Below are positions 51,471 to 62,074 of a stretch of 64,000 bases of DNA, in pieces. The notes beneath the pieces are model-generated. The model saw nothing but the letters and a program-made list of their open reading frames with translations. It had not been told where the DNA came from and ran no database searches. The DNA comes from Desulfovibrionaceae bacterium. GTDB taxonomy: Bacteria > Desulfobacterota > Desulfovibrionia > Desulfovibrionales > Desulfovibrionaceae. The first letter of the stretch is position 1, and each line of letters opens with the position of its first letter. The position numbers were made by a program, and so were the translations under genes. The DNA is taken from the NCBI GenBank assembly GCA_009773665.1, contig WSYE01000001.1:62001-126000 (forward strand), written 5' to 3'.

Positions 51471-52847
51471 ATGCACGGACACCCACTGCTTTCGGCGCTT
51501 CTGGGCCAGCTGGAATCCCTGGAGCGCTCCGCCAGGGAAATGCGCGTGCCGCTTCTGGCCGGGCAGGCCGAGGCCTTGCGCCAGTCCGTGCTGGGCGTGG
51601 TGGGAGAGCGTGCAGCCCTGGAGGACGCGGCCGCCGTGGCCATGGCCAAAACCAGGCGGCTCAAGCAGGCCTACGAGGAAAACCGCAGGCGCTACGAGAA
51701 CACCCTGCGCGCCTTCGACCGCTTCCGGCAAGCCTTCGAGATTCTGGAATCCCTGCGCGCTCTCGATGATCTGGCCGATGTCCTGGAGGCGCTGCGCAAG
51801 CTGTTCCGAGTGGACTCCATGTTGCTGTTCATGGACGCCGCCGATTACGGCCAATATCTCCCCGAGGTGATCTCCTGCGTGCCCCAGGACGTCCTGCGCG
51901 CCATGGCCGAGCCGGTGCTGGCCGCCGGGGGCAGGAGCTACGTGGGGCCGGTGGCCGCCGCGCCGCGCGGCCTGCTGACCCCCGCCCAGGCCAAGCGCTT
52001 CGGCTCCTGCTTCGCCTACCCCCTGGAAGACCGCTTCCATGAGGGGCGCTGGGCCGGGCTGCTCCTGGTGTTGGACGCTAGCCCCGAACGCTACAGCCCG
52101 GAAATGGCCACCGACTACATGGAGCACTTCAGCGACGCCCTGCGCAGCGCCTTGGTGGGCGCGGTGGACCGCCTCAAGGCCGAGGAACTGCGCGAGGATG
52201 TGGAACGCATCACCCGGCACGACCTGAAGTCTCCCCTGACGGCCATCCTGACCCTGCCGCAGTTCCTGCTGGAGTCCGACAACCTCACGGAGCGCCAGCG
52301 GGAGATGCTGCGCATGATGCTGGAGTCCGGGCGGCGCATGCAGTCCATGATCACCCTGTCTTTGTCGCTCTACCGCATGGAGCAGGGCGTGTACGCCCTG
52401 GCCCCTGAGCCCCTGGACCTCGCGGCGCTGGTGCGGGCCATCTGGAACGAATCGGGCGGGCCGTACCGCTCGGCGCACATGGAGCTTGAGCTTGTGGCCG
52501 ACGAGGACCCCTTCCCGGCGCTTGGGGAGGAGCTTCTGTGTTACACCATGCTGGCCAACCTGATAAAGAACGCCCTGGAGGCGTCCAAGCCGGGGGAGGG
52601 AATCTCGGTGCGCCTGCGGCGCGAACCGGGCTGGGCTGTGGCGGAGGTGCGAAACGGCAGGGACGTGCCCGAGGACATCCGAGCGAGTTTCTTCGAGAAG
52701 TACGCCACCTGCGGCAAGGCGGGCGGCACGGGGCTGGGCACATATACGGCCCGTCTGATCGCCGAGGTGCACGGCGGGGACATCGCCCTGGAAACCGGCC
52801 AGGGCGAAGGTACTGTAGTTCGGGTGCGGCTGCCTATGAACGCCTGA
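51471..52847 (+). CDS. sensor histidine kinase, soluble
   Basis: A 458-residue protein. A coiled-coil (about 45-85) is followed by a GAF-like part (about 95-220) and a HisKA/HATPase core with His in RITRHDLKSPLTAIL, N-box ANLIKNALEAS and G-box GGTGLGTYTARLIAE. No membrane helix is seen, so it is cytosolic. No response regulator is next to it; the divergent PAS regulator may be linked in function. Start uncertain: ATG at 51471 or 51441 or TTG at 51372. Confidence 0.85.
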   Translation: MHGHPLLSALLGQLESLERSAREMRVPLLAGQAEALRQSVLGVVGERAALEDAAAVAMAKTRRLKQAYEENRRRYENTLRAFDRFRQAFEILESLRALDDLADVLEALRKLFRVDSMLLFMDAADYGQYLPEVISCVPQDVLRAMAEPVLAAGGRSYVGPVAAAPRGLLTPAQAKRFGSCFAYPLEDRFHEGRWAGLLLVLDASPERYSPEMATDYMEHFSDALRSALVGAVDRLKAEELREDVERITRHDLKSPLTAILTLPQFLLESDNLTERQREMLRMMLESGRRMQSMITLSLSLYRMEQGVYALAPEPLDLAALVRAIWNESGGPYRSAHMELELVADEDPFPALGEELLCYTMLANLIKNALEASKPGEGISVRLRREPGWAVAEVRNGRDVPEDIRASFFEKYATCGKAGGTGLGTYTARLIAEVHGGDIALETGQGEGTVVRVRLPMNA

Positions 52848-52897
52848 TCGGGCGCTAATTCTCTGTTCTGTTCGCCTGACGGAGAGTCGCCTTTCTT

Positions 52898-53956
52898 TTA
52901 TCTTCCGCCGGTCAGCACCGAATAGACCGGTGGCGCGATCCGCCTGAGAACCCACCCCATGGCGTAGGTGATCGCTACCGTGGCCGAGGCCAGCAGCAGG
53001 GCGTAGCCAAGCTGCGAGGGCGAACTGCCCGCCGAAACCAGCGCCCCCGTCCAGTTCGCCAGATAGGACAGCACCGGCTCGTGCAGCAGGTAGACGAAGA
53101 AGATGGACGGCGCGAGCTTCAGCAGCATGCGGCTCTCGCCCAGCCGGACCAGACCGGAAAGCTGCCAGACCGCAACGACCCCGGCCAGAATGCTTAAGCG
53201 CCACATGGGAAAGAGCCACTGCACGTCCAGAATCAGCGGGCTTCCCAGCTGGATGGACGCGCTTGCCGCGATCAGCGCCGCCCAGACAAGACAGATCGGC
53301 CAGAGCGCCCGGCTCCAGGCGTCCAGGTCGGCCCGCCTCAAGGCCAAGAGCCCCCCCAGGCAGAAGAAGAAAGCTCCGCCGTAATCCACAGGCATGGCTT
53401 TGAGTTCCATGAAATTCCAGCACAGCCAGAGAGCGCACAGCCCCGCATAAGGCGCGCGCCGCAGCACGAACCCGAAGGCCGGGGCCAGCAGGAAGAACAC
53501 GAATAGGTCCCGCAGGAACCACAGCGGGTAGATGAGCGGCAGGCCGTTCAGGCCCAGAAGCAGGCTGAACACGCCGCGTTCGTGCAGGAAGGTGGTGCCC
53601 CCGATGCCGGGAATGCCCCCGGCGATCATCAGATAGGCGATCCAGAAGCCGTTCACCAGCAGGAAGGGCAGGAAGATGCTTCTGAAACGCTTGAGCGCCA
53701 GACGCGGGTACTCAGCCAGGTTGCCGTCGTAGCGCAGGAACAGCAGGTAGCCGGACATGGCGAAGTAGAGCGGCACGGCGGTCTGGAACATGTGGCGGCA
53801 GACCACGTTGAACAGGACCTGGGCCAGGGGCGCTTCGGCGGCAATGTTGAACAGCACACCCTTTTCCGAGTGGATGCCCACCACGCAGAGCATAAGGAGC
53901 GCTCGAAGCGCGGTCAGGCGGCGCGAGGTGGGAGCGTCGATCAGCGGGGTACTCAT
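52898..53956 (-). CDS. acyltransferase 3 family membrane protein
   Basis: A 352-residue protein with about ten membrane helices. The family opening RLTALRALLMLCVVGIHS holds the conserved His. The later motif VYLLHEPVLSYL is also typical. Such enzymes acetylate or acylate surface sugars. It stands downstream of uppS with a 52-nt gap and could be the last gene of that operon. Confidence 0.85.
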   Translation of the reverse strand: MSTPLIDAPTSRRLTALRALLMLCVVGIHSEKGVLFNIAAEAPLAQVLFNVVCRHMFQTAVPLYFAMSGYLLFLRYDGNLAEYPRLALKRFRSIFLPFLLVNGFWIAYLMIAGGIPGIGGTTFLHERGVFSLLLGLNGLPLIYPLWFLRDLFVFFLLAPAFGFVLRRAPYAGLCALWLCWNFMELKAMPVDYGGAFFFCLGGLLALRRADLDAWSRALWPICLVWAALIAASASIQLGSPLILDVQWLFPMWRLSILAGVVAVWQLSGLVRLGESRMLLKLAPSIFFVYLLHEPVLSYLANWTGALVSAGSSPSQLGYALLLASATVAITYAMGWVLRRIAPPVYSVLTGGR

Positions 53957-54008
53957 GAACGTCTGCGTCTCTTGGATGGGGACAGTACGGACGGGTCCCC
54001 CGGCACGT

Positions 54009-54743
54009 TTATTTGGGGGCGTCTGCGCCTTCGGCCTGGGCTCCGGTCAGGCCGAAGCGGCGCTGGCGCGAGGCGTAGGCTTCAAGGGCGCGGTCCAGCT
54101 GGGCGTCGTCGAAGTCCGGCCAGGGCACGTCGGTGAAGTAGTACTCGGCGTAGGCGCTCTGCCAGAGCAGATAGTTGCTGATGCGCACCTCGCCGCTGGT
54201 GCGGACCACCAGATCAGGGTCGGGCTGGCCCGCCGTGAACAGCTCCGCGCTGAAACGCTCCTCGGTGACGTCCTTGGCGGCCACGCCCTGCTCGATGAGC
54301 CGTTTGCAAGCCCGCAGTATCTCGCCGCGCCCAGAGTAGTTCAGCGCGAGGTTCAGCGTCATGGACGAGCATTTTTCGGTCTTTCGCATCACGTGCCCCA
54401 GTACCTGGCGCACCGCGAAGGGGAACTCCTCCAGTTCACCAAGCACCCGCAGGCGAATGTCCTGGTCCATGAGGGACTTGAGCTCGTTGTTGAGGAAGCG
54501 CACCAGAAGATCGAACAGGGTGCGTATCTCGTCCTGGGGGCGCCCCCAGTTCTCCTTGGAGAAGGTGTAGAGCGTCAGGTGGGCGATGCCCAGTTCCCGG
54601 CAGCGGGTGACTAGGCGTTTGGCGGTCTCGGTTCCGGCCTTGTGGCCTTCGCTGCGGCCGAGTCCTCGCGCCTGGGCCCAGCGGCCGTTGCCGTCCATGA
54701 TGACGGCCAGATGACGGGGGGTCGGGCGGGTTGTTTCTGGCAT
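54009..54743 (-). CDS. uppS: isoprenyl (undecaprenyl) diphosphate synthase
   Basis: A 244-residue cis-prenyltransferase: VIMDGNGRWAQARG with catalytic Asp 17, then GHKAGTETAKRLV, TLYTFSKENWGRP, and near the end DLVVRTSGEVRISNYLLWQSAYAEYYF. It makes the C55 lipid carrier for cell wall and O-antigen. It belongs to the rpsB-tsf-pyrH-frr-uppS order, though 330 nt separate it from frr. Confidence 0.97.
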   Translation of the reverse strand: MPETTRPTPRHLAVIMDGNGRWAQARGLGRSEGHKAGTETAKRLVTRCRELGIAHLTLYTFSKENWGRPQDEIRTLFDLLVRFLNNELKSLMDQDIRLRVLGELEEFPFAVRQVLGHVMRKTEKCSSMTLNLALNYSGRGEILRACKRLIEQGVAAKDVTEERFSAELFTAGQPDPDLVVRTSGEVRISNYLLWQSAYAEYYFTDVPWPDFDDAQLDRALEAYASRQRRFGLTGAQAEGADAPK

Positions 54744-55073
54744 CGGGTAGTCCTGTCAGTCGTAAGAGCGTCGGCCCCCAGGGCTGAAGCACCAGGGGGC
54801 CTGAAATATATGGCAGATGCGGTCCTGGCAACCGCTTGGGGAGATGCCTTCTCTCCCCCTTCCGGCAAGGGCTTCGCTGGCGGGTTCGCGTGCGCGGACT
54901 TATGCGCGAAGCTGATAGCCGGGTCCAGGGGGAGGCTTCTCCCCCTGGCCGCCGGAGGCATCTTCTACTCGTGTCGCGTTTTCAAGATACATCCACGCAA
55001 TTCATGAACTCAAACACAGAGACCATGTCAAATATTTGGGAAAAACATGTTCATGTTTTTCCAAAAAAGGACA
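54744..55073. other. uppS-frr intergenic region
   Basis: 330 bases without a supported gene. They contain one REP-like palindrome (54925-54962). An AT-rich part at 54975-55070 next to frr could hold a terminator or a promoter, and ATTTGGGAAAAACATG with CATGTTTTTCC forms a weak hairpin at about 55035-55070, right after the frr stop. Confidence 0.5.
54925..54962. repeat. REP-like palindrome
   Basis: CCAGGGGGAG, loop GCTT, CTCCCCCTGG (54925-54948), followed by CCGCCGGAGGC. The same form (variable palindrome plus GGCCGCCGGAGG or its complement) occurs at 61828 and 62042. Confidence 0.65.
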
Positions 55074-55628
55074 CTAGATCTCCATGATCTCTTTGTCTTT
55101 CTTGGCGAAGGTCTGGTCCATCTTGGCCACGTAGAGGTCGGTGGTCTTCTGGATGTCGGCCTCGCCCTTGCGCAGGTCATCCTCGGAGATGGCCTTGTCC
55201 TTCTGAAGCTTCTTGAGGGCGTCGTTGGCGTCGCGACGAATGTTGCGCACGGCGACCTTGGCTTCCTCGGTGTACTTCTTGGCCACCTTCACCAGTTCCT
55301 TGCGGCGGTCCTCGGTGAGGGGGGGCAGGCCGATGCGGATGATCTTGCCGTCGTTGACCGGGGTGAGCCCCAGGTCGGACTTCAGGATGGCCTTCTCCAC
55401 CAGTCCGAAGGCCGCGCGGTCCCAGGGCTGGATGGTGATGGTGCGGCTGTCCGGGGTGGACACGGAGGCGATCTGATCCACGGGAGTGGGCGTACCGTAA
55501 TAGTCCACCTTCAGGCCGTCCAGCAGGGAAATGGAGGCCCTGCCGGTGCGCAGGTGGGAGAATTCCTTTTCAAGGGCGGCCACGGCCTTGTCCATACGGG
55601 TCTTGGCATCAGCAAGCACGCTGTCCAT
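55074..55628 (-). CDS. frr: ribosome recycling factor
   Basis: A 184-residue RRF of normal length: [31 protein letters not shown], then [10 protein letters not shown], and [19 protein letters not shown]. It splits post-termination ribosomes with EF-G. It follows pyrH by 12 nt, with GGAGAGAG before the start. Confidence 0.98.
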   Translation of the reverse strand: MDSVLADAKTRMDKAVAALEKEFSHLRTGRASISLLDGLKVDYYGTPTPVDQIASVSTPDSRTITIQPWDRAAFGLVEKAILKSDLGLTPVNDGKIIRIGLPPLTEDRRKELVKVAKKYTEEAKVAVRNIRRDANDALKKLQKDKAISEDDLRKGEADIQKTTDLYVAKMDQTFAKKDKEIMEI

Positions 55629-55640
55629 GCTTCTCTCTCC

Positions 55641-56540
<900 letters not shown>

Positions 56541-56638
56541 CTACGCCGTGACGGGAACAGCCGTCAATTTCTTTGGAAATAAAGCGCGAGGGGAACCCTG
56601 GCGGGGAGGGAGTCCCCTCGCGGCGGCGTCGTGGTCAG

Positions 56639-56662
56639 AAAAAACGGGCCTTTCGGCCCGTT
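56639..56662 (-). terminator. terminator of rpsB-tsf
   Basis: On the minus strand ACGGGCC, loop GAAA, GGCCCGT, then six T. A standard rho-independent terminator 8 nt behind the tsf stop. Confidence 0.9.
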
Positions 56663-56669
56663 GTTATTC

Positions 56670-57272
56670 TTAGGCTTCTTCGCCCAGCTGCATGCGGACG
56701 AAGCGGCCTATCTGGATGTTTTCACCCAGGGTGGCCACCAGGTCGTTCAGAAGCGTCTGGATGGTGAGCTTGTCGTCCTTGATGAACGGCTGCTCCAACA
56801 GACAGACTTCCTTGTAGAACTTCTTGATGCGGCCTTCGACGATCTTCTCGGCGATGTTGTCGGGCTTGCCTTCGGCCTTGGTCTGGGCCATGAAAATGGC
56901 CTTTTCCTTTTCAAGCACGTCGGCGGGGATGCCCTCAGGGGAGACACACAGGGGGCAGGCTGCGGCGACCTGCATGGCCACGTTGCGTGCAAACTCCTGG
57001 AACTTGTCGCTGCGGGCCACGAAGTCGGTCTCGCACTTGATCTCCACCAGAACGGCGATCTTGCCGTTGGAGTGGATGTAGGAACCGATGACGCCTTCGG
57101 AGGTGTCGCGTCCGGCCTTCTTGGCGGCCTTGGACAGACCCTTCTCGCGCAGCCAGGCAATTGCCTTCTCGCAGTCGCCGTCGCAGGCTTGCAGGGCTTT
57201 CTTGCAGTCCATCATTCCGGCGCTGGTCTTGTCGCGCAGGTCCTTGACCGCGCTGGCGCTGATCTGAGCCAT
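56670..57272 (-). CDS. tsf: elongation factor Ts
   Basis: A 200-residue EF-Ts: ISASAVKDLRDKTSAGMMDCKKAL at the start with the TGAGMMDCK-type motif, then VEIKCETDFVARSDKF. It recycles EF-Tu-GDP. Shorter than the E. coli protein (283 aa), as in many bacteria that lack part of the core domain. The start at 57272 has GAGGAGG upstream. It lies 4 nt after rpsB. Confidence 0.97.
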   Translation of the reverse strand: MAQISASAVKDLRDKTSAGMMDCKKALQACDGDCEKAIAWLREKGLSKAAKKAGRDTSEGVIGSYIHSNGKIAVLVEIKCETDFVARSDKFQEFARNVAMQVAAACPLCVSPEGIPADVLEKEKAIFMAQTKAEGKPDNIAEKIVEGRIKKFYKEVCLLEQPFIKDDKLTIQTLLNDLVATLGENIQIGRFVRMQLGEEA

Positions 57273-57276
57273 GATA

Positions 57277-58077
57277 CTAAACCTCCTCGGTCCCGGCCGC
57301 TTCGGTTTCGACGGCGGCTTCGGGCTTCTCTTCGATCTTTTCCATTTCGGCCAGATCGACTTCGTCACGAGCGCCAGCGCCCTGGTCCTTGCGGGAGGCT
57401 TCGCCCTCAAGGCAGGCGTCGGCCACGCAGGTCACGAAGAGCTTGATGGCGCGGATGGCGTCGTCGTTGCCGGGGATGATGTAGTCGATGACGTCGGGAT
57501 CGCAGTTGGTGTCCACAACGGCCACCACGGGGATGCCGAGCTTGCGGCATTCCTGCACGGCGATCTCTTCACGCTTGGGGTCGATGATGAACGCGGCCGA
57601 GGGCACGCCGTCCATGTTCTTGATGCCGCCCAGGGTGGCGTTCAGCTTGGTGACTTCGCGACCGTACATGGCCAGCTCTTTCTTGTGGTAGCGCTTGGTG
57701 ATGGTGCCGTCGGCGAAACCGGACTCAAGCTTCTTCAGGCGGTCGATGGAGCCGCGAATGGTCTGGAAGTTGGTGAGCATGCCGCCCATCCAGCGGTGGG
57801 TGACGAAGTACTGGCCGCAGCGTTCGGCTTCCTTCTTCACGGCTTCCTGAGCCTGGCGCTTGGTGCCGACGAAGATGATGTTGCCACCCTTGGCGACGGT
57901 GTCGACCAGGAAGTCGTGAGCTTTCTGGAACAGCTTCACGGTCTGCTGCAGGTCGATGATATGGATGCCGTTGCGTGCGCCGAAGATGAAGGGGCGCATT
58001 TTGGGGTTCCAACGGCGGGTCTGGTGTCCGAAGTGGACGCCAGTTTCCAGAAGCTGTTTCATTGTGACGTAGGCCAT
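57277..58077 (-). CDS. rpsB: 30S ribosomal protein S2
   Basis: A 266-residue S2: [22 protein letters not shown], then [23 protein letters not shown] and [13 protein letters not shown]. The C-terminal 45 residues are an acidic Glu/Ala-rich tail found in this group. ATG at 58077 has AAGGAGAG upstream. First gene of the operon. Confidence 0.98.
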   Translation of the reverse strand: MAYVTMKQLLETGVHFGHQTRRWNPKMRPFIFGARNGIHIIDLQQTVKLFQKAHDFLVDTVAKGGNIIFVGTKRQAQEAVKKEAERCGQYFVTHRWMGGMLTNFQTIRGSIDRLKKLESGFADGTITKRYHKKELAMYGREVTKLNATLGGIKNMDGVPSAAFIIDPKREEIAVQECRKLGIPVVAVVDTNCDPDVIDYIIPGNDDAIRAIKLFVTCVADACLEGEASRKDQGAGARDEVDLAEMEKIEEKPEAAVETEAAGTEEV

Positions 58078-58274
58078 GGGGCTCTCCTTGGGTTTTTTCC
58101 TCCACGCCGGGGTCCGTCCTCCGGCCCTTGCGGGCACCCGTGGGGGGTGTATTCCGGCGTGTGTGAAGTTGGGAAGCGGAGTTAGCTACAACGTCCGCTC
58201 CCTTTTGGCAAGAGGGATGTCCGGTGCGGGCGGGGGTTTTTTTCGTGGTGCAAATGGAGTAGGTTTCACGCAAT

Positions 58275-59750
58275 ATGGAATCCTGCGCTCACCAGAGGCC
58301 CCCCGCCGCCGCCCGGTTTGCCGGAGTGCTCCTGCTTGCCGCCGGATTCGGGCTGGCATGGCTGGCCTGCGCGGCACTCCCGCAGCTGCACTACGCTGAA
58401 AGCTATCCGTTGTTTCGCCGTCAGCAGCTCCCGGCCTCCGCCTATTTCGACCCGGCCCGCACGGATGAACCCAGGCACGCCTTCGTGGGGGCCAGCTACA
58501 TCATAAACGCCTGGGTGGACAACGACCTGGACTCCAAGGGCTGGCCCGCCCTGGAAGACCCGTCAAGCTCCTACGCGGCCACGGCCAGGCTGGCCGCACA
58601 GCGCGAGTTCGACGCCCCTGGCCAGGGCTTCTACGACATGGGCCGCCTGGGGGCCGGATTCCTGGAGCACCTGTGGTACGTGAACCAGGCGCTTAAGGCT
58701 CCGAACCTGAAGACGGTCATCTACGCCACGGGCCACACCAACCTGACCCACTTCACCGACACCCCCTGGACCGACGTGGAGCGCTCCTGCCTGGAGACGG
58801 CCTACATCCTGGAGCAGTGGAAGCTGCGCTATCCTGCGGCTGGCCCGGCCATCGACGAGTACGTGGTGCTGCTTACAGCTTCCCCGGCCTACGCCTCGGC
58901 GCTCGAGCGCTTCGGCGCGGACTGGCGTTCCCGACTGGATGGGCGCGAGGTGTTCCTGAACGATACGCCCCGCCAGACCCTGGCCAACGCCATGCAGAGC
59001 GGCAGCCACTACCGCTCAGCGGCGGGCCTTCGCGGCAATCCGCATCTGGCCGTGAACAAACCGGCTGAGCTTCGCGACGCGCTCATCTGGAATACCTCGC
59101 TTCTGACGCGCTACGGCGAACAGTCGCGTGAGCGCCGCACCCTGTTGCTTCTGGACCAGAACGCTGCCGGACTGGGCGACCCGCGCCTGGACGCGCCCGT
59201 GCTGCTGAACCCCTCCCGTAATCCCTTCGACGGCCCGGAGGCTGCGGCCAACCGGGCCTGGACCCGCATGGTGGGCGAAGTACTGCGGGCCGCCGGGGTC
59301 AGGCTGGTGTGGTTCTTCCCCCCGGAAGTGAGCATCACCCCCCAGGACTATCAGCGCCACTATCTGCCCGGCTTCGTGAACGCCGTGCGCGCTATCGTTG
59401 AACCCATGGGGCATGTGGTCAGCGACCACGTGCTGGACCACGGGCTCAACCAGCGCGAATTCATCATGGAGTCGGACTCGCCTCCGCACCAGACCGGATA
59501 CAAGCCGGGCTCAGTGGGCAAGCTCAAGGCCGTGCGGCTGCTGCTGGCGGACATGACCCGTGCGGGGGCCTTCCCCGGCAGGCTGGCCCCTGGTCCGGAA
59601 ACGCTCTCGGGGAGTCCGGGGGCGCTTGGATCCTGCTGGCCGGGCGAGGCGCGCCTGCCTGCGGTCCCGTTCTGCGTGCGGGACTTCTCCTTGCGCGGCT
59701 CAGGCGGCTGCCTGCCCTGGCCGAAACCCGAAACGGGAGGCGTACGATGA
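58275..59750 (+). CDS. DltD/AlgX-like membrane-anchored protein
   Basis: A 491-residue protein with one N-terminal membrane helix (about 14-36) and a large periplasmic part. SGNH-type features: FVGASYIINAW near residue 75, where the serine could be the nucleophile, and MESDSPPHQTGYKPG near 400, with an Asp-x-x-His-like pair. Those, plus the cluster behind it (carrier protein, adenylation enzyme, MBOAT), suggest the DltD role in moving an acyl or alanyl group to a surface polymer. The last 60 residues are low-complexity. The start has no strong ribosome site. Confidence 0.65.
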   Translation: MESCAHQRPPAAARFAGVLLLAAGFGLAWLACAALPQLHYAESYPLFRRQQLPASAYFDPARTDEPRHAFVGASYIINAWVDNDLDSKGWPALEDPSSSYAATARLAAQREFDAPGQGFYDMGRLGAGFLEHLWYVNQALKAPNLKTVIYATGHTNLTHFTDTPWTDVERSCLETAYILEQWKLRYPAAGPAIDEYVVLLTASPAYASALERFGADWRSRLDGREVFLNDTPRQTLANAMQSGSHYRSAAGLRGNPHLAVNKPAELRDALIWNTSLLTRYGEQSRERRTLLLLDQNAAGLGDPRLDAPVLLNPSRNPFDGPEAAANRAWTRMVGEVLRAAGVRLVWFFPPEVSITPQDYQRHYLPGFVNAVRAIVEPMGHVVSDHVLDHGLNQREFIMESDSPPHQTGYKPGSVGKLKAVRLLLADMTRAGAFPGRLAPGPETLSGSPGALGSCWPGEARLPAVPFCVRDFSLRGSGGCLPWPKPETGGVR

Positions 59751-59875
59751 AATTATCCGATGCGGCGCTTTCGCTGCTGGCGGGGGCGTTGGTGTTCTGC
59801 GCGCTGTCGCTTCTCATAAATCCTGAGGTCACCGGGGTGCGCATCGCCTGGGGGACCTTCTACGGAGCATTCTAG
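59747..59875 (+). CDS. DltX-like 42-residue membrane peptide
   Basis: A tiny gene with GGGAGG before its ATG, overlapping the SGNH-like gene in an ATGA and ending 2 nt before the carrier protein gene. One membrane helix (LSLLAGALVFCALSLLI) and a C-terminal aromatic tail WGTFYGAF. In Gram-positive dlt operons the small DltX peptide also has one helix and an aromatic C-terminal motif needed for alanyl transfer. The match is in layout, not in close sequence. Confidence 0.7.
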   Translation: MKLSDAALSLLAGALVFCALSLLINPEVTGVRIAWGTFYGAF

Positions 59876-59877
59876 CC

Positions 59878-60120
59878 ATGTCGCAAAAAACCATGGACGA
59901 TTTGGCGGCCTTCATCGGCCAGACCTTGAAGGCCGCAAATCTCGGTCCCGACGCGGGAATGGGCCGCACCAGGGGGTGGGACTCCCTGGCGCATGTGAAT
60001 CTGATCCTGGCCCTGGAGACCTGGGCCGGTGTTCCCGTGCCGCCCGAGCTCATGGGCGAGCTGACCACGCTGGAAACTCTGGCGGACTGGCTGCGCGCCC
60101 AGGGAGTGCTGACCCAGTGA
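59878..60120 (+). CDS. acyl carrier protein, DltC-like
   Basis: An 80-residue carrier protein. Serine 36 in TRGWDSLAHVNL takes the phosphopantetheine arm; the acidic helix after it is typical. It would carry the group activated by the adenylation enzyme encoded next. It overlaps that gene by 4 nt. Confidence 0.88.
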   Translation: MSQKTMDDLAAFIGQTLKAANLGPDAGMGRTRGWDSLAHVNLILALETWAGVPVPPELMGELTTLETLADWLRAQGVLTQ

Positions 60121-61745
60121 GCCTGCCTTCCGATCTTTCGTTGTTGCATGAGTCGGTGTGGCACTGGGCCGAGCACACCCCGGAAGCGCCCGCCGTGGTG
60201 GGTTCGAGCGGGGCGCTCAGCTATTCGGCCCTGGCCCTTAAGGCCGGGCGCGTGGCCCGCATGCTCCAGGACCTGGGATTCTCGCGCGGGGCGCGGGCAG
60301 CTCTGCTTATGGACGGCTCCGTGGAGTGCTGCGTGGGCATGCTGGCCTGCCTGCGTGCTGGGGGCTGCTACTTGCCGCTGGGAGTGGGCAACCCGCCCGC
60401 CCGTCTGGCTGCGGTCATCCGCGACGCCGAGCCCGAGGCGGTGATGACCGTCAGCGCCCTGGTCCCGCTGCTGGCCCAGGCCTTGGAGCTGGCCGGGGTC
60501 TGCCCCAAGGCGGTGATCGTGCTGGACGGACCTCCCGAACCGGGCGAAGGGGGCGCGCCCGCCCTGACGTGCCGGATGCTCGTCCCGGCGGATTTCATCC
60601 ACGCGCCCGCGCCCAGGCCGTGTCCGTCCATCGGCTCGGACCTTGCCTACATTCTGTACACCTCCGGTTCCACGGGGGTGCCCAAGGGCGTGATGGTGCG
60701 CCACGACAACGCGCGCGCTTATCTGGGCTGGATGGCGCGCCACTTCGGGATCAGTCCGGCGGACCGGCTCTCGGGGCATGCCAGCCCCACCTTTGACATC
60801 TCCGTGCACGACATCTTCGGGGCCTTCTTCAGCGGCGCGTCGGTGCATCCGCTGGAAACCCCGGCCCAGAAGGCCTTTCCCGGCCCGTTCATCGCCGCGC
60901 GCGGCATCACCTGCTGGAACTCGGTGCCTTCGGTTATCGCCATGATGGTGCGTTCCCGGCAGCTGACGCCAGGGGCCTTCCCCAGCCTGCGTCTGGCCGT
61001 GTTCGCGGGCGAGCCTCTCGCGCCCGGACTGGCCAAGGCCTGGCTGGACGCCCTGCCGCACTGCGAACTGTACAACAACTACGGCCCCACCGAGACGACC
61101 ATCGTGGTCACAGCCCACAAGGTGGTCCAGGTGGATCTGGGTAAACCCGTGCCTATCGGCAGGCCGACGTCGCCCACAGAGTGCCTGATTCTGTCGCCGG
61201 GGAGCATGCTTCCCGCCGGGCCGGGGCTGCCGGGCAGGCTGTTCGTGCGGGGCGCGCAGGTGAGCGCCGGATACTGGCGCAGGTCTGAGCTGACGCAAAA
61301 GGCGTTCGTATCCAACCCGCTTCAGCCGGACATCAACGACATTCTCTACGATACCGGTGATCTGGCCTACCGCGACGAATCCGGCGTGATCCACTACGTG
61401 GGGCGGGCGGACAACCAGGTGAAGGTCCGGGGATATCGGGTGGAAACCGGCGACGTGGAGGCGGCGTTGGCCAGCCTGCCGGGCGTGGTGGAGGCGGCTG
61501 TGCTGGCGGTGGTCGGGCGGGACGGGGCGGAACTTGCGGCCTGCGTCTCCGGGCCTGCCGCAGGCGTGCCTGACCCGGAAGACGCCCTGCTGCGGGCGCT
61601 CGCCGAGGCGCTTCCGGCCTACATGCTGCCGCACCAAGTGTATTTCTTCGACGAACTGCCCAAGAATGGCAACGGCAAGACGGACAGGAAAGTCCTGCTT
61701 GGGCAGGTCGAGGCGCTCATGCGGGAGCAGGCAGAGCAGCACTGA
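60117..61745 (+). CDS. amino acid adenylation enzyme, DltA-like
   Basis: A 542-residue ANL-superfamily enzyme: YTSGSTGVPKGVMVRH (core A3), SPTFDISVHDIFGAFFSG, NNYGPTETTIVVT (A5), YDTGDLAYRDESG (A7), and NGNGKTDRKVL with the catalytic lysine (A10). Length and context fit D-alanine:carrier ligase, which loads DltC. The true substrate cannot be read from the sequence. GTG start, overlapping the carrier protein gene. Confidence 0.85.
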   Translation: MSLPSDLSLLHESVWHWAEHTPEAPAVVGSSGALSYSALALKAGRVARMLQDLGFSRGARAALLMDGSVECCVGMLACLRAGGCYLPLGVGNPPARLAAVIRDAEPEAVMTVSALVPLLAQALELAGVCPKAVIVLDGPPEPGEGGAPALTCRMLVPADFIHAPAPRPCPSIGSDLAYILYTSGSTGVPKGVMVRHDNARAYLGWMARHFGISPADRLSGHASPTFDISVHDIFGAFFSGASVHPLETPAQKAFPGPFIAARGITCWNSVPSVIAMMVRSRQLTPGAFPSLRLAVFAGEPLAPGLAKAWLDALPHCELYNNYGPTETTIVVTAHKVVQVDLGKPVPIGRPTSPTECLILSPGSMLPAGPGLPGRLFVRGAQVSAGYWRRSELTQKAFVSNPLQPDINDILYDTGDLAYRDESGVIHYVGRADNQVKVRGYRVETGDVEAALASLPGVVEAAVLAVVGRDGAELAACVSGPAAGVPDPEDALLRALAEALPAYMLPHQVYFFDELPKNGNGKTDRKVLLGQVEALMREQAEQH

Positions 61746-61827
61746 CGGCTGGCCCGGTCGAAAATGCTGACCTCCCTGAGCCAAAGAGAACCAATTGGGG
61801 AACTTGCAAAATTCGCAGTAGAGGAAC

Positions 61828-61865
61828 GCCTCCGGCGGCCAAAGGGCTGCGCCCTTTGGAATCCG
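61828..61865. repeat. REP-like palindrome
   Basis: GCCTCCGGCGGCC followed by CCAAAGGGC, TGC, GCCCTTTGG and AATCC. It shares the GCCTCCGGCGGCC part, inverted, with the elements at 54925 and 62042, and the centre form N-GGGC-TGC-GCCC-N is common to several. Confidence 0.7.
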
Positions 61866-62041
61866 CAATTATCCCAGCTTGTTGCCGACTCGCATTTTGG
61901 GTCGGGTGGCAGATGGCGATGAGTTTTGCAAGAGCCTAAATTGGTTGGTTTTTGAAAACCAAGTTCAGGGTTTTCAAACAAGCGACGTTGGAGCAGGGGA
62001 AACGCCAGATTCTCGCTAATCGCGCGAAGCGGAATGGGTGT

Positions 62042-62074
62042 CCAGAGGGCGGAGCCCTCTGGCCGCCGGAGGCC
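62042..62074. repeat. REP-like palindrome
   Basis: CCAGAGGGC, GGA, GCCCTCTGG, then CCGCCGGAGGCC. The opposite orientation to the element at 61828. Confidence 0.7.

Noticed and set aside
51327-53522. One open frame on the minus strand from 53522 to 49584 (1312 codons)
   Set aside because: Only the part below about 51330 codes the XRE-PAS protein. The upstream part lies opposite the kinase gene and overlaps the acyltransferase gene in another frame; its sequence is typical antisense of GC-rich genes.
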